This document shows positions 8,835 through 15,798 of a stretch of 64,000 bases of DNA, piece after piece. Location: the NCBI GenBank assembly GCA_019752015.1, contig JAIEMQ010000028.1, forward strand, positions 62,001 to 126,000, written 5' to 3'. A model generated the notes under the pieces. The model was given only the letters and a program-made list of their open reading frames with translations. It made no database searches and was not told the origin of the DNA. Numbering within the stretch: the first letter of the stretch is position 1; each line of letters opens with the position of its first letter. The DNA comes from Cyanobacteriota bacterium (GTDB lineage Bacteria > Acidobacteriota > Vicinamibacteria > Vicinamibacterales > UBA2999). Position numbers and translations under genes: made by a program.

Positions 8835-9017
8835 GTGAACTCTCCGCAACCGTGCGACGTGTCGCCGCAATGCCCGATCTGCGACGGCGCGATGGAGACC
8901 GTCTACCAGCGCTCGCACCAGAAGGTCTGCCAGTGTGTGGATTGCGCCTGCACCCTGACCGTGCCGTCGTCCGCCTGGGACATCGTCGCCGCCAAACAGC
9001 GAAATACTCCCGCCTGA
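8835..9017 (+). CDS. Small zinc-ribbon-like protein
   Basis: A 60-aa protein from a GTG at 8835. Two Cys pairs, CPICDGAM and CQCVDCAC, are separated by about 16 residues and suggest a zinc ribbon. An in-frame upstream start at 8775 is possible, but that extension has no recognisable character. No function can be given. A short octamer repeat (9043-9064) follows its stop. Confidence 0.5.
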   Translation: MNSPQPCDVSPQCPICDGAMETVYQRSHQKVCQCVDCACTLTVPSSAWDIVAAKQRNTPA

Positions 9018-9042
9018 TCCGTATTCTCTGGAAACCTGTCGA

Positions 9043-9064
9043 CCTGTCTGCCTGTCTGCCTGCC
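9043..9064. repeat. Octamer tandem repeat (CCTGTCTG), about 2.75 copies
   Basis: CCTGTCTG occurs twice head to tail at 9043-9058, followed by the partial copy CCTGCC. It lies between the zinc-ribbon gene and the ArsR operator. A very similar octamer (CCTGACTG) occurs at 38024. Confidence 0.7.
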
Positions 9065-9083
9065 AGGCCCGTCAGGCCCTTGT

Positions 9084-9119
9084 ATATGTCTGGACAAGCA
9101 TATTCCATTTGAGACATAT
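9084..9119. promoter_or_regulatory. Candidate ArsR operator (ATATGTCT-N20-AGACATAT)
   Basis: Perfect 8-bp half-sites at 9084-9091 and 9112-9119, separated by 20 bp, lie directly upstream of the ArsR-family gene. AT-rich inverted repeats at this position are typical autoregulatory ArsR sites. The downstream half-site ends 7 bp before the ATG at 9127, which argues against the alternative TTG start at 9109. Confidence 0.6.
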
Positions 9120-9126
9120 TACGCCC

Positions 9127-9471
9127 ATGCCGTCCGTGTTCGAAATCATCGCCGAGCCGAACCGCCGCGCCATCCTGGGCCTGCTGATCGCGTCCGAGCA
9201 GTCGGTGGGGGAGATCGAGCGTCAGCTGCGCATGCCGCAGCCGGCGGTGTCGAAGCACCTGCGGGTGCTGCGCGACGCCGGGTTCGTGGAAGCCAGCGTC
9301 GACGCCCAGCGCCGCCTCTACCGCCTCAAACCCGATTCGCTCCAGGCGGTCGATGAGTGGCTGGCGCCGTTCCGCCGCTTCTGGACGGCGCAGGTGGATG
9401 CGCTCGAGCGTCATCTCGATCGGATGGATCAACCAGAGGAAAAGAAACGACCGGCAAGGAGAGGCAAATGA
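9127..9471 (+). CDS. ArsR-family winged-helix repressor
   Basis: A 114-aa protein. FEIIAEPNRRAILGLLIASE and VGEIERQLRMPQPAVSKHLR form the HTH, followed by LRDAGFVEASVDAQRRLYRL as the wing. No metal-binding Cys motif is present in the recognition helix, so it is not an arsenic-type sensor. This subgroup is commonly encoded with AHSA1/SRPBCC proteins. ATG 9127 is chosen over TTG 9109 because the candidate operator covers the latter. The stop overlaps the next start (ATGA). Confidence 0.92.
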   Translation: MPSVFEIIAEPNRRAILGLLIASEQSVGEIERQLRMPQPAVSKHLRVLRDAGFVEASVDAQRRLYRLKPDSLQAVDEWLAPFRRFWTAQVDALERHLDRMDQPEEKKRPARRGK

Positions 9472-10022
9472 TCGCGCGCGATCAGTACGACCCCGGGCCC
9501 GCGAACGTCGCGCACGTCGAGAAGGACGGGGAGAAGTGGACGCTCGTGCTCGTCAGGCAACTGCGTCACCCGCCCGCCAAAGTCTGGCAGGCATTGACCG
9601 ATCCGGCGCAGCTGCGCGAGTGGGCGCCGTTCGACGCGGACGGCAATCTCGGCGCGGTTGGAGCAACAGCGAAACTGACCACGGTGGGCGCGCCGATGCA
9701 GCACGTCACCGAAGCGACGGTCACGCGCGCCGAAGCGCCAAGGATCCTCCAATACAACTGGGGCAACTTCGACATGCGGTGGCAGCTCGACGCGGCCGGC
9801 GGCGGCACGCGCCTGACGCTGTGGACGAACATCGATCGGCGCTACATGGCGATGGGCGCCGCGGGGTGGCACATCTGCTTCGATGTGCTCGATCACATGC
9901 TGGGCGGCAATCCGATCGGCCGGATTGTCGGTCCCGACGCGATGAAATTCGGCGGCTGGCAACGATTGCATTCGGAGTACGCGAAACAGTTCGGCGCCGG
10001 GGCGCCAAAGGGGGAGCAGTGA
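9468..10022 (+). CDS. SRPBCC/AHSA1-domain protein
   Basis: A 184-aa protein with a START-like hydrophobic-ligand fold: LVRQLRHPPAKVWQALTDP, then LREWAPFDADG, and later strands such as ILQYNWGN and GGTRLTLW. AHSA1-type proteins bind small hydrophobic ligands or act as chaperone cofactors; the ligand is unknown. The ATG overlaps the ArsR stop by 4 bp and its own stop overlaps the GTG of the mini membrane protein by 4 bp, so translation is coupled. ArsR-AHSA1 pairs are a recurrent arrangement. Confidence 0.9.
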   Translation: MIARDQYDPGPANVAHVEKDGEKWTLVLVRQLRHPPAKVWQALTDPAQLREWAPFDADGNLGAVGATAKLTTVGAPMQHVTEATVTRAEAPRILQYNWGNFDMRWQLDAAGGGTRLTLWTNIDRRYMAMGAAGWHICFDVLDHMLGGNPIGRIVGPDAMKFGGWQRLHSEYAKQFGAGAPKGEQ

Positions 10023-10237
10023 ATTTCTGGATTCGGCAGACGCACCGGTGGGTGTCGATCGTGTTCACGATTACCGTCATCGCCAACTTCGTCGCGATCG
10101 CCATGGCCTCGGGCGGCATGCCGCCGGCCTGGATCACGTATTCGCCGCTGCTGCCGCTTGCCATCTTGATGTTCAGCGGCTTATATCTGTTCATCCTGCC
10201 GTACACCGCGAAGCGCCGTGCCGGGAGGACCGCATGA
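10019..10237 (+). CDS. Mini membrane protein (2 TM)
   Basis: A 72-aa protein from a GTG at 10019, four-base overlap on both sides (GTGA upstream, ATGA downstream). Two hydrophobic helices, about residues 12-31 (WVSIVFTITVIANFVAIAMA) and 43-62, are joined by a short GGMPPAWITYSPLL turn and followed by a basic tail. Its position locked between the SRPBCC and DUF1801 genes implies a shared role. Function unknown. Confidence 0.75.
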   Translation: MNFWIRQTHRWVSIVFTITVIANFVAIAMASGGMPPAWITYSPLLPLAILMFSGLYLFILPYTAKRRAGRTA

Positions 10238-11085
10238 ACAAGTCCCCCGTCGGCAAGGGCTCGCCCTCGGAGCTGATTACCAAACGCATTGCCGCGCTCG
10301 AGGACTGGCGCGGGACCACGCTCGCCGCGGTGCGGAAGCTGATCAAGGCCGCGGATCCCGGCGTCGTCGAAGAGTGGAAGTGGAATATTCCGGTCTGGTC
10401 GCACGACGGCATCATCTGCACCGGCGAGACCTACAAGAGCACGGTCAAGCTGACGTTTGCGAAGGGCGCGGCGCTCAAGGATCCGAAGAAGCTGTTCAAC
10501 TCGAGTCTCCAGGGCAACGTTCGCCGCGCGATCGACATTCGCGAGGGCGAGAAGATCAACGAAGCGGCGCTCAAGGCGCTCATCAAACAGGCGGCCGCAC
10601 TGAACAAGAAGGACCAGCCGGCGCCGGCGCCGGCGAAGAAAAAAAAACCCGCTAAGCCGAACTTACTGGCGGGCGGCAACCCGCAAATCGCGAAAGGCGA
10701 CGGCGACGCTCCGGTCAAGGCGTACATTTCGGCGATTCCCGGTTGGAAGCGCGACGTCGCGCGCGATCTCGACGCGCTGATCGTGCGCACGGTGCCGGGC
10801 GTGATCAAAGCCGTGAAATGGAACTCGCCGTTCTACGGCGTCGACGGTCAGGGCTGGTTCCTGAACTTCCATTGCTTCACGAAGTACATCAAGGTGGCGT
10901 TCTTCAAGGGCAGCTCGTTGCGTCCGGTACCGCCCGGCGACTCGAAGCACCCGGAGGTGCGCTACCTTGATATCCACGAAGACGACGAGATCGATCAGAA
11001 GCAGCTGGCGGCGTGGATCACGCAGGCGGCCGCGATACCGGGTTGGAGCGGAAGTTCGAGCAACTCGAGCGGCTTCGCGCGATGA
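10234..11085 (+). CDS. Tandem DUF1801 (YdhG-like) protein
   Basis: A 283-aa protein with two DUF1801 domains. The first, residues 10-120, has ITKRIAALEDWRGTTLAAVR and EEWKWNIPVWSHDG. The second, 165-275, has VKAYISAIPGWKRDVARDLD, VKWNSPFYGVDGQGWFLNF and VAFFKGSSLRP. A Lys/Pro/Ala linker joins them and contains an A9 run, a slippage-prone site. DUF1801 proteins are usually single-domain with unknown activity. It is the last gene of the ArsR operon. Confidence 0.85.
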   Translation: MNKSPVGKGSPSELITKRIAALEDWRGTTLAAVRKLIKAADPGVVEEWKWNIPVWSHDGIICTGETYKSTVKLTFAKGAALKDPKKLFNSSLQGNVRRAIDIREGEKINEAALKALIKQAAALNKKDQPAPAPAKKKKPAKPNLLAGGNPQIAKGDGDAPVKAYISAIPGWKRDVARDLDALIVRTVPGVIKAVKWNSPFYGVDGQGWFLNFHCFTKYIKVAFFKGSSLRPVPPGDSKHPEVRYLDIHEDDEIDQKQLAAWITQAAAIPGWSGSSSNSSGFAR

Positions 11086-11142
11086 CGAGCAGCGATAGGG
11101 ACTTGGCGCGCGGCGGTTTTCACCGGGTCGTTTCCTCGTCTT

Positions 11143-11550
11143 TCAGCGCATGTGGCGCTGGGATCGGCCCGCAGCGGAGGCCAACCATCCAGTAGCCGAG
11201 GAGCCGAGAGCTCCGGCCGCGATCATGGACCCCAGTTCGAGCCTCATGAATGCGACGGCCTCCACAAGCGACACGAACGAGCGAGAGACATCGGTCGGCG
11301 TCAACAGTTCGGCCAACACCGCGCCGGACCCGAACCCAACGATGAGCGCCCGCACGGTTCTCGTCGATGAACCAACAAAGCGTCGGCCAATGAATCCGAC
11401 TGTGGCGGCACCGATAACGCCAATGAACCGCCAGACTCCGACGCCGACGAATCCTAGGATAGGGGCCAACCCCCAGGCGACGAATAGTCCCGCCGCTGCG
11501 CCGGCCAGGCTAAACAATCTGAGCCACTGAGTGACCAGCGTGTTTGGCAT
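11143..11550 (-). CDS. Hypothetical membrane protein
   Basis: A 135-aa protein with four likely hydrophobic segments, several with glycine-zipper spacing (FVGVGVWRFIGVIGAATVGF). No family is recognised. It may be a small integral membrane protein with 3-4 helices. Its 3' end lies 58 bp from the convergent DUF1801 gene. Confidence 0.5.
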   Translation of the reverse strand: MPNTLVTQWLRLFSLAGAAAGLFVAWGLAPILGFVGVGVWRFIGVIGAATVGFIGRRFVGSSTRTVRALIVGFGSGAVLAELLTPTDVSRSFVSLVEAVAFMRLELGSMIAAGALGSSATGWLASAAGRSQRHMR

Positions 11551-11628
11551 GTGGCCTTAGACTCCGGTGGCGCTGCGATGCTTCGTCGAGAGCGATTCGT
11601 TGCCACGTCGCTGGGGTGCATCACCGGC

Positions 11629-11677
11629 GGGATTCGGTACTGCGACGCAAGGCGAAGCTTGCGGCGACTACGGGAAT
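11629..11677. repeat. REP-like hairpin repeat, copy 1
   Basis: This 49-bp segment is about 85% identical to 13530-13580. Its core hairpin is GCAAG-GCGAAG-CTTGC. The same stem in copy 2 is GCACGGC-GAA-GCCGTGC, so an A-T pair is replaced by C-G on both arms. That implies selection for, or a common origin of, the folded form. Confidence 0.55.
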
Positions 11678-11722
11678 ATGTTGGGGACGATCAATATCAC
11701 GCGCCCCGTCCTCGTCAGCGCG

Positions 11723-12412
11723 CTAACGTCTCAGCCGTAGGTCCGGCGCGGCGCCGCAACACGGCCCTTCCACGACCCCTGTCCCAACACCAGACTTTGA
11801 CGCGCCGATAAAGGCCAACTCGAAGTGCGGCTGCGTTGAATTGATGCTGTAGCGCCCAGCGCCATCTGTCCTGCCAACTGCGCCGTCGAGCGCGACTATG
11901 TATTCCCTATCTCGAAACAGCGTTACGACCGCGTCAGGGACAGGATTTCCGAGGCTGTCGATGACTCGACCAAAAACGGTCCACGGCGCTGTCCGCAGAA
12001 CAACTGTGGGGATAGTGACGCCGCCGACCGGCATGACGATTTCGCTACTCTCCGTACCGATGAACAACGAGTGTTCGAAGCGAAGCTTGAACGTGCCTGC
12101 CGCTGTGACTTCATAAGCCCCGTCAACTCGCGTCACTGCCTGGGTGCCGGAGGCAGGTCCGCCAACGACCGTGACTGTTGCGTTCGATACCACGTGAGCC
12201 TGGGGGTTACCAAAACGCGTCGGTGGAATTTCGCCAGCCAACCGCCCCGTCGCCTTGCCAACGATTTCGACCGGAACGATTGCGATCGGAACGATCGACG
12301 TCGGAGTTGGTGCTGTCGGCGCAACGGCATCTCTTGCGCATGCGGCCGTGAAGAACAGCACGAGCACTGAAAATGATGCGCGGTAGCGGGTACGATTACC
12401 AGTTTTGATCAT
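11723..12412 (-). CDS. Lipoprotein with carboxypeptidase-regulatory-like domains
   Basis: A 229-aa protein from the ATG at 12412, which places a signal peptide with lipobox-like FFTAAC at the start; the upstream in-frame ATG at 12508 would bury it. Two Ig-like regulatory-type modules follow: about 70-140 (VVSNATVTVVGG, VDGAYEVTAAG) and 150-229 (VFGRVIDSLGNPVPDAVVTL, TDGAGRYSI). Such domains occur in surface proteins of Acidobacteriota and Bacteroidota. The role is unknown. Confidence 0.7.
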   Translation of the reverse strand: MIKTGNRTRYRASFSVLVLFFTAACARDAVAPTAPTPTSIVPIAIVPVEIVGKATGRLAGEIPPTRFGNPQAHVVSNATVTVVGGPASGTQAVTRVDGAYEVTAAGTFKLRFEHSLFIGTESSEIVMPVGGVTIPTVVLRTAPWTVFGRVIDSLGNPVPDAVVTLFRDREYIVALDGAVGRTDGAGRYSINSTQPHFELAFIGASKSGVGTGVVEGPCCGAAPDLRLRR

Positions 12413-12709
12413 GCGGCTTTCCGACTGGGGGCGGAATATTTCCAAAAGCGATGCTGCAGCAACTTCGGAAGCGACGCTCGTCGCGTGATTATAACGCGCC
12501 AGAAGCACGGCGAACCCCGTGATGAGTAACCCTGTACTTTGAGTGACGAATTGCGAAGCATATCTGTGAAAACGGTTGGTGGTAGCCGAAGCAGTGGCGC
12601 CGTTGCGACCGGCATCGACCGCGACCTGCGGGCGCGCGTGAAGGCGTGGCGTTCACTGCGATCTAGACATCTCAAGTCTTCAGCGGCCGCGTGAAGCGGA
12701 TAGGGTCAC

Positions 12710-13084
12710 TCAGTCGGCCGACCTGATACGTCTAGCAAGAACCCAATGGATACCGAAAGCGATGAGGCCGGCGATGACGTAAGTCAAGGATTCGATCAAA
12801 TCGCGCCGTCCATTTTGTTGCTCTGAGCGAAGCGCCGCATCGAATGCCTCTGCGCGTAGTTTAGGAACTGATGCTGGGTCTGGAAGAGGCCTTCAAGTTG
12901 GCCAGTTCCTCAGGTAAGCCTCGTCTGTCAGCGACCGGTCATATTCATAGGAGCTGACGGTGAGATTCGGATTCACAATCCGGACGATGTAATTCAAGCT
13001 CATCGCGCCATTGAAGAGAATGACCAGAGCAGCCGCAAAGCACACGGCTAACGCATATATTTCCAGCAGGCTTTTCTTCGCCAT
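12710..13084 (-). pseudogene. Small 2-TM protein gene interrupted by an in-frame TGA
   Basis: The frame starts MAKKSLLEIYALAVCFAAAL (TM1), runs to YLRNWPT, and meets TGA at 12895-12893. In the same frame it resumes as RPLPDPASVPKLRAEAF, then RRDLIESLTYVIAGLIAFGI (TM2) and ends HWVLARRIRSAD at 12710. The total would be 124 codons. The second half is clearly protein-like, with a second TM and basic end, so the TGA is a nonsense mutation, possibly from CGA or TGG. The upstream region is cut off by the IS481 remnant. Confidence 0.6.
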
Positions 13085-13140
13085 GTCCGCTGCACCTTAT
13101 CATCCAGTTCAATACGTCGTCTCCGGCGGCCGCCAACGCC

Positions 13141-13476
13141 CTGCAGCAGCAGGCGCGCTTCGATACGTTTCTGGAGCGCATTAATCAGGAACGTCCACAC
13201 CAAGCGCTCGACATGAAGACCCCCTCGTCGTTGTACGTGCCGTCGCCTCGCCTCTACCGCGGCCTTGAGGAGCTCGAATATCCTGCGCACTATTGGACGG
13301 CCGTGATCACGACCTGCGGCCGCATCTGCTATCAACGGCGGAAGATCAATGTGAGCCAGGTGTTTGCCGGACAGCTTTATGGAGCACGACCTCGGCTACT
13401 TCGATGACGAGACCTGCCGCCTCGAGGCGATTGAAAATCGTTTTGGCGGAAAGTGTTACCTATGTGCCCGGAATAA
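13141..13476 (+). mobile_element. 3' remnant of an IS481-type transposase gene
   Basis: From 13141 the frame encodes FLERINQERPHQALDMKTPS, the end of the DDE integrase core that carries the final catalytic Glu region, then RPYRGLEELEYP-like sequence and GRICYQRRKINVSQVFAGQ. About 18-20 residues are lost at 13374, and the sequence continues in another frame as FMEHDLGYFDDETCRLEAIE and ends KVLPMCPE in a third frame. No 5' half or terminal inverted repeats are seen. It is a dead fragment of an insertion sequence. Confidence 0.82.
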
Positions 13477-13516
13477 ACTCACCTCACCCATGTGACCGGA
13501 ATGGACCCCATCTGGT

Positions 13517-13537
13517 TGGCGTCCCCGACGGGATTCG
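13517..13537. repeat. 21-bp perfect duplicate of the tRNA-Glu 3' end
   Basis: The 21 bases here are identical to 13621-13641, the 3' CCA, acceptor stem and part of the T-arm of tRNA-Glu. Duplicated tRNA 3' ends are the classic product of tyrosine-integrase insertion (attL/attR). Only 83 bp separate the copies, so any element has been deleted or this is an older, nested scar. Confidence 0.7.
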
Positions 13538-13580
13538 GTACTGCTGACGCACGGCGAAGCCGTGCGGCGCTTACAGGAAT
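13530..13580. repeat. REP-like hairpin repeat, copy 2
   Basis: Contains GCACGGC-GAA-GCCGTGC (13549-13565), a 7-bp perfect stem with a GAA loop, in a context matching 11629-11677. It overlaps the last bases of the duplicated tRNA end. Confidence 0.55.
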
Positions 13581-13620
13581 CCGTCGGCGGACGCCACGAA
13601 CGAAACGAATGTCGAGTGAG

Positions 13621-13696
13621 TGGCGTCCCCGACGGGATTCGAACCCGTGTTTTAGCCTTGAAAGGGCCACGTCCTAGGCCTCTGGACGACGGGGAC
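13621..13696 (-). tRNA. tRNA-Glu(TTC)
   Basis: Reading from 13696 the acceptor stem GUCCCCG pairs with CGGGGAC, the discriminator is G and CCA is encoded (13623-13621). The anticodon arm is GGCCC-UUUCAAG-GC with anticodon UUC. The T-arm reads ACGGG-UUCGAAU-CCCGU. Length is 76 nt with CCA. The 3' end is duplicated at 13517, marking it as a likely integration target. Confidence 0.95.
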
Positions 13697-13752
13697 GCGA
13701 GGTGAGAAACATCCGATTGTAACACTGAAGCGCCGTGTTAGGATTCCGCGCC

Positions 13753-14181
13753 GTGACGACGCCCACTGCCGGCGCGCGAACCAGATACGACTATAAGGCG
13801 TGCCTCATCGCACTCGTGGTGGGCTTTGCGGTAGCGGTGCCCGCCGCACTGATCGTCACACGCCTCATCGGCTCGGCAATGTTCCTGGTCGTGATCGTCA
13901 CTCTGGTCGGCACCGGCGTCAGTCGCTGGACCTACGCGCGTGGCGAAACCCGGATCGCGCCCGATAGACGACGGGAACTAGAACACCTTCGGGTCTATAC
14001 GGCAAATGAAGACGCCCCTGAAGCCGAGGCCTCCCAAGACGCCGAAGAAGCTCAGTCTGGTCCGTTTCGTTGCGCCGCGGTTGACGCCGAAACAGCGTCG
14101 CGCATATCCATTCAAGAAAGCTGGCCGTTACCTATTTCTGGGCGAGATCGCCAACATGCCAGAGCACTGCGTCGTGCTTGA
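13753..14181 (+). CDS. Hypothetical membrane protein (2 TM), C-terminus uncertain
   Basis: From GTG 13753 (an alternative GTG is at 13735) the frame encodes two TM segments: LIALVVGFAVAVPAALIVT and GSAMFLVVIVTLVGTGVS, then a charged region. The last 175 bases overlap, in another frame, a second protein-like ORF (14006-14254). Only one is likely real in the overlap; this frame may truly end earlier or be frameshifted. Confidence 0.4.
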   Translation: MTTPTAGARTRYDYKACLIALVVGFAVAVPAALIVTRLIGSAMFLVVIVTLVGTGVSRWTYARGETRIAPDRRRELEHLRVYTANEDAPEAEASQDAEEAQSGPFRCAAVDAETASRISIQESWPLPISGRDRQHARALRRA

Positions 14182-14254
14182 TTGGAAGACGAATCGTACT
14201 TACGTTGGCTACCACACCGAGAATTTCGTCGAGCTAACAGAAGACGAAACCTGA
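14006..14254 (+). CDS. Hypothetical small basic protein
   Basis: An 82-aa protein with a Lys/Pro-rich start (KTPLKPRPPKTPKK) and a compact end, GRYLFLGEIANMPEHCVVLD followed by KTNRTYVGYHTENFVEL, that reads like a small beta-rich domain. No family is recognised. It overlaps the preceding frame by 176 bp. Confidence 0.45.
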   Translation: MKTPLKPRPPKTPKKLSLVRFVAPRLTPKQRRAYPFKKAGRYLFLGEIANMPEHCVVLDWKTNRTYVGYHTENFVELTEDET

Positions 14255-14339
14255 CCGCCTGTGCGAGGCTAGCCGGCGCTCGAACTACAGCCGGTCCTGT
14301 CCCGTCGGATACGTAAACCCGTGAAAGGCACGTAAGGTG

Positions 14340-14596
14340 TCATTCGTCGCGCGGCTTCGCGTCGAGAGACATGGCTTCAAGCTCTCGGGCCAAGTCTTCG
14401 TGAAACTGATCAGTGCTCTCTCTGAGGTCTGCCCAGGCTGAACTAAGATGCACGCGAGTTTCATTTCACGCCATTTGACGAGCGCGAACATCGACTCGAT
14501 ACGTGAGGCGCCCTCGTCCCTCATCACCCTCAGAACTTCATCCACCGGAGCACCGGATTCGAACAGTTCACGACATCGGGTTTCGTCAATCGGCAT
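14340..14596 (-). pseudogene. L7/L12 C-terminal-domain-like small protein, frameshifted
   Basis: The frame from ATG 14596 encodes PVDEVLRVMRDEGASRIESM, then ALVKWREMKLA. After about 14462 the coherent sequence continues in another frame as RVHLSSAWADLRESTDQFHE and LARELEAMSLDAKPRDE, stopping at 14340. Small proteins of this type end in a motif like LxEAKRIVHLSxxWAD, so about four residues around EAK appear to be missing (a 13-base loss fits). The fold resembles the L7/L12 C-terminal domain; its role is unknown. Confidence 0.5.
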
Positions 14597-14691
14597 GAAA
14601 CACCTTGCCTGAAGCATAGTTGATGGAGGCTTGACTCACGCTGCGCGACTGGAAAGAGGCAGTTATAGGTCAGAGCTCGCTACTTTCGCGC

Positions 14692-15750
14692 TCATTTGGG
14701 CTGTTGACGCAAAGCGTCGGCGCATTCTTTCTTGAACCTTGCGACATCTTCTCCGTCCGGGCCGCCCGGCCCGAGGCCGAGGCGCGCCACGCGCATCTTC
14801 GTGAACTCGGCGTCAGCGCAAAGGGCCGCTGACATCTCCGACATCGTGATGGACGACGGCGGCCCGAGATAAAGAACAGCGTCGAACTGGTCCTCCATGT
14901 TCGTCGGTGGATCGGTCTCCATCCCGGCGAAATACTTGAAATTGATCGTGCCGAGCCTCGTGCCGCGAACAATGGCGAGGCTCGGGATCGGCCACGACGC
15001 GATGTTCCGCTGTATCCGATCCAACTCCACGGTGGTGTTGGTCCAGACGGCAAACGCCTTGACGCCCTTGCGCTCGATCAGATTGAGCAACGTCGGCCGG
15101 GTATCCGACATGCCGGCCCATCGGGTGTGCCGTCGAAAATGACCGTCTCCATAGATGACCAACGCCCGGCGATTCTTTGACAGCACCTCGCGATCGATGA
15201 GATCCGCCGCGTGCGTGTCCCTCAGGCCGTTCCACCGGCCAAGATCGTGCGGCGATCGCACGGCGTCCCAATCGATCGGAGGATCGCCCAGCAGGACGCG
15301 CAACTCTCGCTCGGGCGGAAGCGATGCATTCACGTCGCGCACGGCACGGAAGAATTCTTCGTAGATGGGGGAGTCCCAAAGCCCGTGCTGCGTCGTATCC
15401 TGCCACGCTTTCCGCAGCTCTACGGCAGGCACATCACCTCCGCCGGTGAATCGATCCATGACGGCCTGATGCCGCGCGCTGCCGAACTCGACAACGATGT
15501 CGTTGACGAGCGCTACGAATCGCGGATCGCGAACCAGCGTCAGACGAAACGCGTGTGATTGCGTGTTGCCGTGGAGTCCCTCGCCCAGGGCCACGATCTG
15601 GTGAGACTGAAACGCGTCGAGGATGCCTGAGACCGGCTCGATCCTGCTCGCTGAGTTGCAACCCACCTGGGTCGCGAATAGCAGACAAAGGTAGATTGCC
15701 GCCGCGATCGGGTTCGGCCGCACGACACCTCCTGCTCCTGAAACGAGCAT
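14692..15750 (-). CDS. Lipoprotein, erythromycin-esterase-like
   Basis: A 352-aa protein from ATG 15750, which gives a signal peptide with lipobox-like ATQVGC; the longer frame upstream lacks coding character. HQIVALGEGLHGNTQSHAFR near residue 50 resembles the LGExxHG motif of the erythromycin esterase superfamily, followed by VVEFGSARHQAVMDRF. A second motif, RALVIYGDGHFRRHTRW, near residue 200 has a GDGHF histidine. It is probably anchored outside the cytoplasmic membrane. The substrate is unknown; the family label is tentative. Confidence 0.55.
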   Translation of the reverse strand: MLVSGAGGVVRPNPIAAAIYLCLLFATQVGCNSASRIEPVSGILDAFQSHQIVALGEGLHGNTQSHAFRLTLVRDPRFVALVNDIVVEFGSARHQAVMDRFTGGGDVPAVELRKAWQDTTQHGLWDSPIYEEFFRAVRDVNASLPPERELRVLLGDPPIDWDAVRSPHDLGRWNGLRDTHAADLIDREVLSKNRRALVIYGDGHFRRHTRWAGMSDTRPTLLNLIERKGVKAFAVWTNTTVELDRIQRNIASWPIPSLAIVRGTRLGTINFKYFAGMETDPPTNMEDQFDAVLYLGPPSSITMSEMSAALCADAEFTKMRVARLGLGPGGPDGEDVARFKKECADALRQQPK

Positions 15751-15798
15751 GCAGGGGCCGTATGGTACTGCATTGCTTTTGGGTCTACACTTGCGCGC

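Noticed and set aside
12413-12709. Gene or RNA in the ~300-bp gap between a lipoprotein gene and the TGA-interrupted gene
   Set aside because: No coding pattern, repeat or stable hairpin was found; short frames here are composition noise.
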